Shown piece by piece: positions 56,153 to 64,000 of a DNA stretch of 64,000 nucleotides; position 1 is the stretch's first letter; the number at the start of each line of letters is the position of its first letter. The position numbers were made by a program, and so were the translations under genes. The stretch is from Micromonospora sp. R77 (lineage in GTDB: Bacteria > Actinomycetota > Actinomycetes > Mycobacteriales > Micromonosporaceae). The notes under the pieces are model-generated. The model was not told the DNA's origin, searched no databases, and was given only the letters and a program-made list of their open reading frames with translations. The stretch spans positions 4,030,001-4,094,000 of the forward strand of contig NZ_JALDST010000001.1 in assembly GCF_022747945.1 (NCBI RefSeq). The letters run 5' to 3'.

Positions 56153-57472
56153 TCAGGCGGTCGGCGTGGGGCTCGCCTCGTCGGTCGGCGTGTCACCCGT
56201 GCCGGGGTCGGCGCTCGGGCTGGCGTCCTGGGCCGGCTGGTACGGCAGGGCGCTGCCCTTGACGTACTCGTCCCAGCTCATGTTCCAGTCGGTCCAGCCG
56301 TTGCCGTTCTGGAGCTTGCGCTCGGTGCCGGCGACGGTGATCGGGTCGCCGACCCGGGTGTTGGCGAAGAGCCACGCGCCGTCGGCCATCGACACGTTGA
56401 CGCAGCCGTGCGACACGTTCGCCTTGCCCTGCACCCCCTCGGACCAGGGCGCGGCGTGGATGAACTCGCCACCCCAGGTGAGCCGCTGGGCAAAGTCGAT
56501 CTTCGTCCGGTAGCCCTCCTCGGGACCGAGCTCCTCCATCGTGTCGAAGACCGTCTTGCGCAGCTTCTCGATCACCACCATCGTGCCGCTCGACGACGGG
56601 GTGGTCTTCTTGCCCAGGCTCACCAGGATCGTCTTGACCACCTTGCCGTCCTTGGTGACCGTCATCTTCTTGGTGCGGTTGTCGACGGTCATCACGAACG
56701 AGGAGCCGATCTTCACGTCCACGGTGAGGTCGGAGCGGCCGTACCAGCCGTCACCGAGCGGCAGGCCGCCGGCCTGCACCCGATAGGAGACGACGGAGTT
56801 GGCCTGCCAGAACTCCTTCGGGCGGTACCGCACCTCGGTGGGGCTCACCCAGTGCCAGATGCCCTCCTGGGCCGGCTTGGCGGTCACCGACATCCGACGC
56901 TGGACGTCGTCCCGGTAGTCCTGCGGGATGGCCCGGCTGAACTTGACGATCAGCGGCATGCCCACCCCGACGACCTGGTTGTCGGCGAGGAAGCTGCTGA
57001 TCCGGACCTGCTTGCCGGGGCGGGCCATGGTGGTGAAGTGGCTGGTCGCCGTCGCCGGCTTGCCGTCGTCGCCGGTCGCCGTCACGGTCGCGGTGTACGT
57101 CTCGCCGTACTCCAGGGCGCCAGCGGGAAGCCAGCTCTTGCCGTCCTCGGCGAGCGTGCCCTCGACGGCCTTGCCGGCCGCGTCCTTGAGCTCGACGGTG
57201 GCGTCCTTGGCGTCCTTGGTGGTGAAGGTGATGCCGGTCGACGCCGGCACGTCCTTCGCGTCGGCGGCCGGCGCGGTGATGGTGGCGGCGGCCTTCGGCC
57301 CGCTCGCCTCGTTCTCCCCACCGCCCTGCCAGCTCGACGGTTTGTCGCCGCCGCCGGTGCACGCGGAGGTGAACGCCAGCGTGGCGGCGAGCAGGCCCGC
57401 CGCCACCAGGCGCCGACGCCCGTCCCGGCGGGCGGTGTGGCGCCGGATCAGCTCGTCCTGGCCAGTACGCAT
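56153..57472 (-). CDS. L,D-transpeptidase lipoprotein (LdtMt2-like), copy 1
   Basis: 439 aa. Cross-links peptidoglycan 3-3. Lipoprotein signal with lipobox FTSAC, two Ig-like domains (about 55-240), YkuD catalytic domain with HAAPWSEGVQGKANVSHGCV (catalytic Cys) and a C-terminal Pro/Thr-rich tail. ATG 57472. Adjacent, same-strand paralogue at 57.7-58.9 kb shows tandem duplication. Confidence 0.9.
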   Translation of the reverse strand: MRTGQDELIRRHTARRDGRRRLVAAGLLAATLAFTSACTGGGDKPSSWQGGGENEASGPKAAATITAPAADAKDVPASTGITFTTKDAKDATVELKDAAGKAVEGTLAEDGKSWLPAGALEYGETYTATVTATGDDGKPATATSHFTTMARPGKQVRISSFLADNQVVGVGMPLIVKFSRAIPQDYRDDVQRRMSVTAKPAQEGIWHWVSPTEVRYRPKEFWQANSVVSYRVQAGGLPLGDGWYGRSDLTVDVKIGSSFVMTVDNRTKKMTVTKDGKVVKTILVSLGKKTTPSSSGTMVVIEKLRKTVFDTMEELGPEEGYRTKIDFAQRLTWGGEFIHAAPWSEGVQGKANVSHGCVNVSMADGAWLFANTRVGDPITVAGTERKLQNGNGWTDWNMSWDEYVKGSALPYQPAQDASPSADPGTGDTPTDEASPTPTA

Positions 57473-57628
57473 GATTCCCTCACAGTCGTGATCCCCAACC
57501 CCATCGTCCCCTACTGACGCGCGCGGGGCGGTGTCGGTTGCCGGGAGTGAAGCGGAACACCTCGTCCATGATGACCGGATCCGCTACGCTGCGACACTCC
57601 GCGAGTACGGTTCGCATCGTCCCGGTCG

Positions 57629-57662
57629 CCGACCGTGGCCCGGCGCACCGGGCCACGGTCGG
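57629..57662 (-). terminator. Terminator of the second L,D-transpeptidase gene
   Basis: 15-bp perfect stem (57629-57643 with 57648-57662), loop CGCA; 10 nt beyond the stop at 57672. Confidence 0.78.
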
Positions 57663-57671
57663 TCACGACGC

Positions 57672-58946
57672 CTAGAAGGCCGGTCCGGCGCCGCCGTCCG
57701 GCACCGGCAGGGCGCTGCCCTTGACGAACTCCGACCAGCTCATGCTCCACGCCGTCCAGCCGTTGCCCGGCACCAGCTTGCGCTCGGTGCCGGAGACCGT
57801 GATCGGGTCACCGATCAGCGTCTTCTGGAAGAGCCAGCGGGCGTTCACCGCGGAGACATTGACGCAGCCGTGCGAGACGTTCCGCTTGCCCTGCGCCCCC
57901 TCCGACCAGGGCGCGGAGTGGATGTACTCACCGCCCCAGGTGAGCCGCTGGGCGAAGTCGATCTTCGTGACGTATTGATTCGCCGGATCCGGCTCGTCCC
58001 GGGTGTCGAAGACCGTCGACTCCTTCTTCTCCATCACCACCATGGTGCCGCTGGAGGAGGGGGTGCTCTTCTTGCCCAAACTCACCGGCAGGGTCCGGGT
58101 CAGCGTGCCGCCCTCGTAGACGCTCATCTTCTTGCTGGCGTTGTCGACCTTCATCACGAAGGAACGCCCGATCTTCGCGGTCGCCGTCCGGTCGACGTTG
58201 CCGTAGCGGCCGTTGCTCAACGGCATCCCGGCCAGCCCCAGCCGCACGGTGATCGTGGTGCCCGGCTGCCAGAACTCCGGCGCCCGGTAGTAGGCCTGGG
58301 TGCCGTTGTAGAGCCAGTGCCAGGCACCCGGCTGCGGCGGATCGGTCCGGACGAACATCCGCTTCTGCACCGCCGCCCGGTCCTTCTCCGGGATGCCGGG
58401 GGAGAACTCGGCGACCACCGGCATGCCCACCCCGTAGGTCTTGCCGTCGAAGAGGTAGAGGCCCGAGCCGATCATCGAGGTCGGCTTCGCCATCGTGGTG
58501 AAGGTGCTGGTGCCCTCATGGGTCTGCCCGTCCGTACCGGTCCCGGTGACGGTGGCCGTGTAACGGGTGCCGTACTTCAACGGGCTGGACGGCACCCAGG
58601 ACGAGCCGTCCCGGCGCAGCCGCCCCTCCACCTTGTCGCCGCCGGCGGCCGTCAGCACCACCTCGGAGACCTTGCCGCCGCCCGGGATCTTCGCACTGAT
58701 CTCGGTGCTGACCGGTCGCTTGGCGGCCCCGTTCGCGGGGCTCACCTGCAGCGTCGCGCCGGCCGCGGCCACCGGGGCCGACGTGGCCGGTGCGGCGGAC
58801 GTCCCCGGGGTCGCCGACGCTGCCGTCGGCCCACTGCCGTTGACGAACTCCGCCTTCTTCTGGTCGTCACCGCACCCGGTCAGTGCCAGTGACGCGGTCA
58901 GGACCAGGACGCCCACCATCGCCCCGGTCCGCGCGAACCTGCCCAT
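57672..58946 (-). CDS. L,D-transpeptidase lipoprotein (LdtMt2-like), copy 2
   Basis: 424 aa. Same layout as its neighbour: lipobox (SLALTGC), Ala/Pro/Ser linker, Ig-like domains, YkuD domain with NVSHGCVNVS. ATG 58946 has GAGGTGG 3-4 nt upstream, so the longer frame to 58979 is rejected. The two share the catalytic block but differ in the N-terminal linker and C-terminal tail. Confidence 0.9.
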   Translation of the reverse strand: MGRFARTGAMVGVLVLTASLALTGCGDDQKKAEFVNGSGPTAASATPGTSAAPATSAPVAAAGATLQVSPANGAAKRPVSTEISAKIPGGGKVSEVVLTAAGGDKVEGRLRRDGSSWVPSSPLKYGTRYTATVTGTGTDGQTHEGTSTFTTMAKPTSMIGSGLYLFDGKTYGVGMPVVAEFSPGIPEKDRAAVQKRMFVRTDPPQPGAWHWLYNGTQAYYRAPEFWQPGTTITVRLGLAGMPLSNGRYGNVDRTATAKIGRSFVMKVDNASKKMSVYEGGTLTRTLPVSLGKKSTPSSSGTMVVMEKKESTVFDTRDEPDPANQYVTKIDFAQRLTWGGEYIHSAPWSEGAQGKRNVSHGCVNVSAVNARWLFQKTLIGDPITVSGTERKLVPGNGWTAWSMSWSEFVKGSALPVPDGGAGPAF

Positions 58947-59108
58947 CCCCACCTCTGTTCTCGCGTGCCTGGCGCACATCGTGCCGCATCACTGCCATCA
59001 CCTTGCGTCCCTCGGGCGGCCGGCCGAGAGGTTTAGGGGTTTCTGCCCGTTAAGCTCGACCGAAGGGTGGAGTGGGGATCGGGTTGGAATCCCGCTCGGC
59101 GGGCGTGC

Positions 59109-59114
59109 TAATGT
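59109..59114 (+). promoter_or_regulatory. -10 of tRNA-Lys copy 1
   Basis: TAATGT, 18 nt before the tRNA. The second copy has TAACGT at 59383-59388, 19 nt before its tRNA; flanking sequence GTGCTAA is shared. Confidence 0.55.
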
Positions 59115-59132
59115 TCTCCCCGTTGTCAGCGA

Positions 59133-59208
59133 GCGCCGCTAGCTCAACTGGCAGAGCAGCGGACTCTTAATCCGCGGGTTCGGGGTTCGAGTCCCTGGCG
59201 GCGCACCA
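59133..59208 (+). tRNA. tRNA-Lys (anticodon CUU), copy 1
   Basis: Acceptor GCGCCGC/GCGGCGC, anticodon loop ACTCTTAAT (CTT), T loop GGTTCGAGTCC, CCA encoded. Followed by an imperfect hairpin and TTT (59216-59250). Confidence 0.95.
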
Positions 59209-59407
59209 CCACGAAGGCCCTGGTTCCGGTATCACCGGCCCGGGGCCTTTGTCGTTCCCGGGGTCGCACCCGAGGCCCGCGCCGGGCGAGCCGCCGGGCC
59301 GGCGGGCGCGACCACCAACCACGCCCGTCAGGGGTACGCCGGGCGGAGGCCGACCCCGGTGCAGGGCCGGTCGGGGTGGTGCTAACGTTTCACCCCGTTG
59401 CCGGCGA

Positions 59408-59483
59408 GCGCCGCTAGCTCAACTGGCAGAGCAGCGGACTCTTAATCCGCGGGTTCGGGGTTCGAGTCCCTGGCGGCGCACCA
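59408..59483 (+). tRNA. tRNA-Lys (anticodon CUU), copy 2
   Basis: Identical in all 76 nt to copy 1, 275 nt downstream. Confidence 0.95.
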
Positions 59484-59491
59484 ACGATCAA

Positions 59492-59517
59492 GGCCCTGGC
59501 CCTCGGCCAGGGCCTTT
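59492..59517 (+). terminator. Terminator after tRNA-Lys copy 2
   Basis: 10-bp perfect stem (59492-59501 with 59505-59514), loop CTC, then TTT. Confidence 0.8.
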
Positions 59518-59633
59518 GTCGTCGCCGATGGACCTCCCGTGACGTCGCCGACGTGGTGCTGCCGCACAGGTGGTGGGGACCGGTGCCCGACAGTCGGCGG
59601 GAATGGCGGCGTGGCTGTCCTACAGTCCGGCGC

Positions 59634-62600
59634 ATGACGCTCATCGCTCGACTCGCGGGCGGCCTCGCCGTACTCGTGACTGCCCTGGTGGCGGGGCCCG
59701 CCGCGGCCTCCGCCGCGCCGGCCGACGGCGGCCTCGGCCTGGAGTTGCGCCCCACCCGACCGGGGTACGCGACGGGTGACGCGGTCCGGTTGACGTTCAC
59801 CGTCACCAACTCCACCGGCGCGGCCTGCGGGCTGGCGACGGCCCCCGACGGCACCGTCCAGGTGACCTCCGTCCGCCGGGACGGGCGCGACCTGGCGCCG
59901 TTCCTCGGCCGCAGCTTCCACGACGACGGCATCGGCGCCGCCGCCACCGCCGGCCTGACGACCGTGCCGCCGGGTGGGACCGCGACGGTCTCCCTGACCG
60001 GGGTACGGGTGCACCCGGGAACCGGGGCCGGTGACGTCGTGCTGCGCTCGGTGGCCGCCAATCCCGACGGCACCGGACTGGACACCCTGTGGCCGGTCGG
60101 CGCACCCGGGCGGTACGAGGTGACCGCCGGGTACGCGGCACTGCCGGTGACCGGCGCCACGAACCTCTGCGCGGGCGCGACATTCCTGCGGACCGTCACC
60201 TTCACCGTCGGTGGCGGTGCCGGCGGACCGGGGGTCGACCGGCGCTGGCTGCTCGGCGGGGCACTGCTGCTGCTCGCCGTCGGCGCGCTGGTGATCCTGG
60301 TGCTGATCGTCTTCCTGGCGCGCCGTCGCCGTCGCCGGCACGTGGCCACCGCCGTCGCCCTGCTGCTGATCGGCGTCGGCATCGTCGTCGGGGGTGGCCG
60401 GCCGGCGCGCGCCGACTACGAGGTGGACCCGAACTCCGGCGTGCCGGTCAGCGGCGTCGACTTCCAGAAGGCGGTGGACGCCTGCCTCGCCGGGTTCGCC
60501 GCGCCCGGTGGCGACCCGGCGGGCATCCTGCCCCGGCTCAGGGACAAGAAGACACCCCGGGTGCGGATCATCCCCACCACCGGCGAGTCGGGCGCCTTCG
60601 AGACCCCGACCAGCCCGGAGGGCAAGGGCTCGTCCACGGTGACCTGGAACCCGACGTCGGTCGACCCGTACGGCGACGGGGTGCCCCGGGATCCCTGCGC
60701 GGCGCTCTACCACGAGCTCAACCACGCCGACGACATCTCCCGCGACGCGGTGCCGGCGGGCGAGTGCGGCAGCACCGGGATCAAGTCCGCCGAGGTGAAG
60801 GCGACCCTCGCGGAGAACCGCTACCGCGCGGCCAAGGGGCTGTCGCCGCGCGTCGAGTACAAGGGCAAGCCGCTGCCGAAGAGCATGGACGAGTGCAAGA
60901 AGCCCAAGAAGAAGGAGCCGCCGGCCAAAGGACCGAAGAAGCTCTGCGAGGACGGCGGTCCCGGGTGCGGCGGCACCAACGGCGACCCGCACCTGGTGAC
61001 CTTCGACCGCCACTACTACGACTTCCAGGCGGTCGGCGAGTTCGTCCTGGTCGACTCGACCGCCGGTGACCCGCTCGGCGTGCAGGTGCGGCAGAGCCCG
61101 ATGGGGGACTCGCGGACGGTGTCGGTCAACTCCGCCGTCGCCTTCCGGCTCGGCGCGCACCGGGTCACCCTCACGCTGGTCCACGGCACCACCGAGGTAC
61201 GCGTCGACGGCGCACCCGTCACCGCGCCACCGGCCGAGCTCGCCGTGCCCGGCGGCGGGACGCTCGGCCGCCGGCCCTCCGACACCGGTGCGGCGGACGG
61301 CTACGACCTGCGCTGGCCGGACGGCTCCGCCGCCGCGGTCGACCAGATCGGCCCGTACGGCTATCGGTTGCTGATGACGCTGGCGGCCGGCCGGGCCGGG
61401 AAGGTGCACGGCCTGCTCGGCGACTTCGACGGCGACCCGAGCAACGACGTCGCCACCCCGTCGGGCGCCGCGCTGACCCAACCGGTGCCCTTCGAGAAGC
61501 TCTACCCGGCGTACGCGGACGGTTGGCGGGTCACCGGGGAAGGTTCCCTGTTCAGCTATGCCGACGGCGAGGACACCGGGACCTTCACCGACCGTGGGTT
61601 CCCCGACCGGGCGACGACCGCCGCCGACCTCGCCCCGGACCGGCGGGCCCGGGCCGAGCAGGTGTGCCGGTGGGCGGGGTTGACCGACGCCTGGCAGTTC
61701 GCCGAGTGCGTCTTCGACGTGGGCGTGACCGGACGGTCGGAGTTCGCGGTCAGCGGGGCCGCCACCGAGCAGGTCGCCCCGCCGGTCGCCGCGCCGATCG
61801 TGGCACCGCCGATCGCCACCGCCACGCTGACGGCCGGCGAGGGCCGGCTGGCCTTCCCCGGCCGGCGCGGCGAGGCCGTGTTCGTCGACGTCTCCGCTCC
61901 CGGGCTGCCCGACCGGTGTTCCCCGTACCGGCTGGTGGACCCGGCCGGGAGGGAGCTGGCCAGCGGCTGCAACATCAACGGTGTCGGCCACATCGACCGG
62001 GTCGAGTTCACCGTGGACGGCACGTACGCGGTGCTGGTCGACGCCGCCGCCGCCGACGGTCGGGGTCGGGCCACCGTACGCGTCTACGCCGCCCGGGACG
62101 TCGCCGGCGCCGTCGCGCCGAACGGCCCGGCGGTGACGGCGACCCTCACGCAGCCCGGCGCGCTGGCCCGGTACCGGTTCACCGGCACCGCGGGCCAGCG
62201 GATCTATCTGGACGTGCCGGAGAGCAGCCTGCCCGACCAGTGCTCCCCGCTGGAGCTGCGCGACCCGGGCGGCCGGACGCTGAGCAGCGGCTGCGTGATC
62301 AACGGCTCGGGCGAGGTCGACGGCACCCTGCTGCCCGCCGACGGCACCTACACGGTGCTGGTGGACCCGGTGGACCGGACCGTCGGCGCCGTCACGTTGC
62401 GGCTGGTCGCCACCCGGGACCGGACCGGCGACATCGACGTCGACGGGCCGCCGGTCGTCGCCACCGTGGACCGGCCCGGCGCGGTCACCGCGTACCGGTT
62501 CACGGCCACCGCCGGCACCTCGGTGACCCTGGTCGCCACCGCCGCGACCCTGCCCGACCAGTGCTCACCGCTGGAGCTGCGCGCCCCCGACGGCCGGACG

Positions 62601-62735
62601 TTGAGCAGCGGCTGCGTGGTCAACGGGTCGGGCGGCGTCGAGCCGACCGTCCTGCCGGCGACCGGCACGTACACCGTCGTGGTGGACCCGTCCGGGGCCG
62701 CGACCGGATCGGTCGCCCTCGCCCTGCGGCGCTGA
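59634..62735 (+). CDS. Large exported HExxH-VWD multidomain protein
   Basis: 1033 aa. Order: signal peptide (1-30); Ig-like domain (about 32-195); two membrane helices (about 205-229 and 237-255) separated by RRRRRRH; an exported domain with the zinc-protease motif HELNH (360-364; ALYHELNHADD); Lys/Pro linker; a von Willebrand D-like domain (from GGTNGDPHLVTF, about 448, to GLLGDFDGDPSNDV); then three PPC-like repeats (from about 729, 831 and 939), each with a DQCSP...SSGC pair of Cys. Activity unknown. ATG 59634 has TACAGT 7 nt upstream, leaderless. Confidence 0.8.
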   Translation: MTLIARLAGGLAVLVTALVAGPAAASAAPADGGLGLELRPTRPGYATGDAVRLTFTVTNSTGAACGLATAPDGTVQVTSVRRDGRDLAPFLGRSFHDDGIGAAATAGLTTVPPGGTATVSLTGVRVHPGTGAGDVVLRSVAANPDGTGLDTLWPVGAPGRYEVTAGYAALPVTGATNLCAGATFLRTVTFTVGGGAGGPGVDRRWLLGGALLLLAVGALVILVLIVFLARRRRRRHVATAVALLLIGVGIVVGGGRPARADYEVDPNSGVPVSGVDFQKAVDACLAGFAAPGGDPAGILPRLRDKKTPRVRIIPTTGESGAFETPTSPEGKGSSTVTWNPTSVDPYGDGVPRDPCAALYHELNHADDISRDAVPAGECGSTGIKSAEVKATLAENRYRAAKGLSPRVEYKGKPLPKSMDECKKPKKKEPPAKGPKKLCEDGGPGCGGTNGDPHLVTFDRHYYDFQAVGEFVLVDSTAGDPLGVQVRQSPMGDSRTVSVNSAVAFRLGAHRVTLTLVHGTTEVRVDGAPVTAPPAELAVPGGGTLGRRPSDTGAADGYDLRWPDGSAAAVDQIGPYGYRLLMTLAAGRAGKVHGLLGDFDGDPSNDVATPSGAALTQPVPFEKLYPAYADGWRVTGEGSLFSYADGEDTGTFTDRGFPDRATTAADLAPDRRARAEQVCRWAGLTDAWQFAECVFDVGVTGRSEFAVSGAATEQVAPPVAAPIVAPPIATATLTAGEGRLAFPGRRGEAVFVDVSAPGLPDRCSPYRLVDPAGRELASGCNINGVGHIDRVEFTVDGTYAVLVDAAAADGRGRATVRVYAARDVAGAVAPNGPAVTATLTQPGALARYRFTGTAGQRIYLDVPESSLPDQCSPLELRDPGGRTLSSGCVINGSGEVDGTLLPADGTYTVLVDPVDRTVGAVTLRLVATRDRTGDIDVDGPPVVATVDRPGAVTAYRFTATAGTSVTLVATAATLPDQCSPLELRAPDGRTLSSGCVVNGSGGVEPTVLPATGTYTVVVDPSGAATGSVALALRR

Positions 62736-62750
62736 CCGGACTGTGGAGGA

Positions 62751-62787
62751 CGGCCCCTTGTCGGCGCTCGGCGCCGACAAGGGGCCG
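62751..62787 (+). terminator. Terminator after the HExxH-VWD gene
   Basis: 17-bp perfect stem (62751-62767 with 62771-62787), loop TCG. Confidence 0.78.
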
Positions 62788-62813
62788 CCGTGCTTCAGGT
62801 CCTGCCACAGATA

Positions 62814-62850
62814 TTGATAAGAGCCTTTACTGTTAACAAAGTTCAAAGTA
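62814..62850 (+). promoter_or_regulatory. Promoter region of the LPMO gene with repeats
   Basis: -35 TTGATA (62814-62819), 17-nt spacer, CAAAGT (62837-62842). It contains GTTAAC (62832-62837), an inverted pair CTTT/AAAG and a tandem CAAAGTT-CAAAGTA (62837-62850). AT-rich island in a GC-rich region; a regulator site is likely. Confidence 0.5.
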
Positions 62851-62895
62851 CCTTCATGGCACGTTCCCCCCGTGCCGACCGAAGGAGTGGCCGTC

Positions 62896-63648
62896 ATGCG
62901 TCGAAGAATCACCGTCCCGCTGCTCACCACCGGCGTCGTCGCCGCGACCCTGGCCGTCGCCGCGCCCGCCCAGGCCCACGGTTACGTCTCCGGACCGCCC
63001 AGCCGGCAGGCGCTCTGCGCCCAGGGCCGGGTGCCGGACTGCGGCCAGATCCAGTACGAGCCGCAGAGCGTCGAGGGCCCGAAGGGTCTGCGCGGCTGCA
63101 ACGCCGGGATCAGCCAGTTCGCCGTGCTGAACGACGACAGCCGTGGCTGGCCCGCCACCTCCGTCGGCAGCTCGGTCACCTTCACCTGGGTCAACACCGC
63201 CCGACACGCCACCGCCAACTGGGAGTACTGGATCGGCAACACCCGGGTCGCGGTCGTCGACGGTGGTGGACGCCAGCCGGACGCCACCGTCTCGCACACG
63301 GTCAACCTCGGTGGCTTCTCGGGCCGGCAGAAGGTCCTCGCCATCTGGAACATCGCCGACACCGCCAACGCCTTCTATTCCTGCGTGGACCTCCAGATCG
63401 GCGGGGGCGGCAACCCGACCCCCACCCCGTCACCGACTCCGACCGCCCCGTCGCCCACGCCCACGCCGAGCCCGACGGTGAGCCCGACCGGGTCGCCCGC
63501 CCCGAGCGGCACCTGGACCGCCGGCAAGACGTACCAGGTGGGGGACCGGGTCACCTACAACGGGCTGACGTACCGGTGCCTCCAGGCGCACACCGCGCTC
63601 CCCGGCTGGGAGCCGCCGAACGTGCCGGCGCTGTGGTCCCAGGCATGA
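62896..63648 (+). CDS. Lytic polysaccharide monooxygenase (AA10) with CBM5/12
   Basis: 250 aa. Oxidatively cleaves chitin or cellulose. Signal peptide ends at AQA|H: mature His28 is the first half of the copper His-brace (HGYVSGPPSRQ); the second His is in NTARHATANW. Pro/Thr/Ser linker, then a CBM5/12 with YQVGDRVTYNGLTYRCLQAH. ATG 62896 has GAAGGAG 8 nt upstream. Chitin is the more likely substrate, given CBM5/12. Confidence 0.93.
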   Translation: MRRRITVPLLTTGVVAATLAVAAPAQAHGYVSGPPSRQALCAQGRVPDCGQIQYEPQSVEGPKGLRGCNAGISQFAVLNDDSRGWPATSVGSSVTFTWVNTARHATANWEYWIGNTRVAVVDGGGRQPDATVSHTVNLGGFSGRQKVLAIWNIADTANAFYSCVDLQIGGGGNPTPTPSPTPTAPSPTPTPSPTVSPTGSPAPSGTWTAGKTYQVGDRVTYNGLTYRCLQAHTALPGWEPPNVPALWSQA

Positions 63649-63655
63649 CCGCCGC

Positions 63656-63681
63656 GGGCGCGGCCCCGGTGGGCCGCGCCC
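63656..63681 (+). terminator. Hairpin after the LPMO gene
   Basis: 11-bp perfect stem (63656-63666 with 63671-63681), loop CGGT, 7 nt after the stop. Confidence 0.65.
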
Positions 63682-63726
63682 GGCGTCGCCCGGCTGCCCG
63701 GCCGGCCGGCGCGTCGGCTGCTCGCC

Positions 63727-64000
63727 GTGGTCGTGCTGGTGGCGCAGCTCGCCACCGCCGGCTGCGTCGCCGCCGCCGACCCGCCAGCCCGCCCACCGCT
63801 CCCCGTCGCCTCGGCCAGCAGCGTCGACGTGCTGTTCCTGACCATGATGGTGGCGCACACCGGGCAGACGCTGGAGCTCACCCGGCTCGGCCTCACCCGC
63901 GCCACCGACCCGGAACTGCGCCGGTTGCTCGCCGCGATCGAGGTGACCGAGACCGACGAACTCGCCACCATGCGGGGCTGGCTGCGCGACGCCGGGCCCG
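63727..64000 (+). CDS. DUF305-family lipoprotein, partial at window end
   Basis: The frame reads VLVAQLATAGC (lipobox), then DVLFLTMMVAHTGQTLELTRL with the Met/His-rich DUF305 pattern, and runs off the window. Start uncertain: GTG 63727 is late for a signal peptide; ATG 63645, overlapping the LPMO stop, is in another frame and would need one base removed. DUF305 proteins are copper- or metal-linked in several genomes. Confidence 0.55.
   Translation, partial: MVVLVAQLATAGCVAAADPPARPPLPVASASSVDVLFLTMMVAHTGQTLELTRLGLTRATDPELRRLLAAIEVTETDELATMRGWLRDAGP

Noticed and set aside
59133..59483. Integrated element at tandem tRNA-Lys genes
   Set aside because: Both copies are full length with promoter and terminator; there is no integrase, and only 199 nt between the copies.
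63645..63726. DUF305 gene starting at ATG 63645 with the LPMO stop overlap
   Set aside because: That frame is Arg/Ala-rich, differs from the DUF305 frame and is interrupted by an 11-bp terminator hairpin; kept only as an alternative with one base error.

Overview
The window is a GC-rich actinobacterial chromosome segment, most likely from Micromonospora or a close relative. Evidence: very high GC, frequent GTG starts, many leaderless genes (a -10 hexamer 5-8 nt before the start codon), secreted cellulose/chitin proteins with CBM2 or CBM5/12 modules, and a conserved pncB-clpS-DUF2017-mec-cysO-cysM-MBL-rph-rdgB block that parallels M. tuberculosis Rv1330c-Rv1341. No phage, IS element, integrase or CRISPR array is visible; this is ordinary chromosome.

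Layout. 0-13 kb: a PBP4-type carboxypeptidase, an aquaporin, a cysteine-free HesB-like protein, a Beta-family protein, an expansin-like CBM2 protein, a cupin, a GH15 hydrolase, a threonine synthase-like enzyme, a LigD-like protein with a degenerate ligase domain, an aldo/keto reductase and a GH12-CBM2 cellulase under a near-perfect CebR/CelR operator. 13-20 kb: an FAD monooxygenase, ctaD, an MFS transporter and the NAD-salvage pair pncB-pncA. 20-29 kb: a frameshifted LAL regulator, a P-loop-like protein, then clpS-DUF2017, the CysO sulfur-carrier system (mec-cysO-cysM), a small leaderless ORF coupled to an MBL hydrolase, and rph-rdgB. 29-37 kb: a six-gene histidine-utilisation operon (RpiR regulator, hutU, M20 amidohydrolase, hutF, hutI, hutH) with a readable promoter and candidate operator. 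37-43 kb: an OafA-type acyltransferase, a frameshifted MOSC protein, an expansin-like protein, a gene-poor stretch with a 27-nt inverted repeat, a GNAT enzyme, tRNA-Leu and bcp. 43.7-46.5 kb: an ECF-type Ni/Co importer behind a Nur-like box. 46.5-53 kb: two divergent units, one with an ECF sigma factor, a MauE-like protein, a DsbA-like protein and a membrane protein, the other with an anti-sigma-like protein, CopCD and YcnI; together they look like copper and extracytoplasmic thiol handling. 53-64 kb: a GT87-like mannosyltransferase, orn, tRNA-His, two L,D-transpeptidase lipoproteins, two identical tRNA-Lys genes, a 1033-residue HExxH/VWD secreted protein, an AA10 LPMO and a partial DUF305 gene.

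Five genes carry frame breaks (seven in all), each fixed by a single base in a short G/C run. They probably reflect sequence errors, not gene decay, so the assembly should be treated as draft quality at those points. The most interesting biology is the CysO tail beyond its Gly-Gly, the repeat-derived start of the M20 gene in the hut operon, the operator/promoter architecture at hut, Nur and CebR sites, the leaderless peptide ahead of the MBL gene, and the multidomain HExxH-VWD protein.
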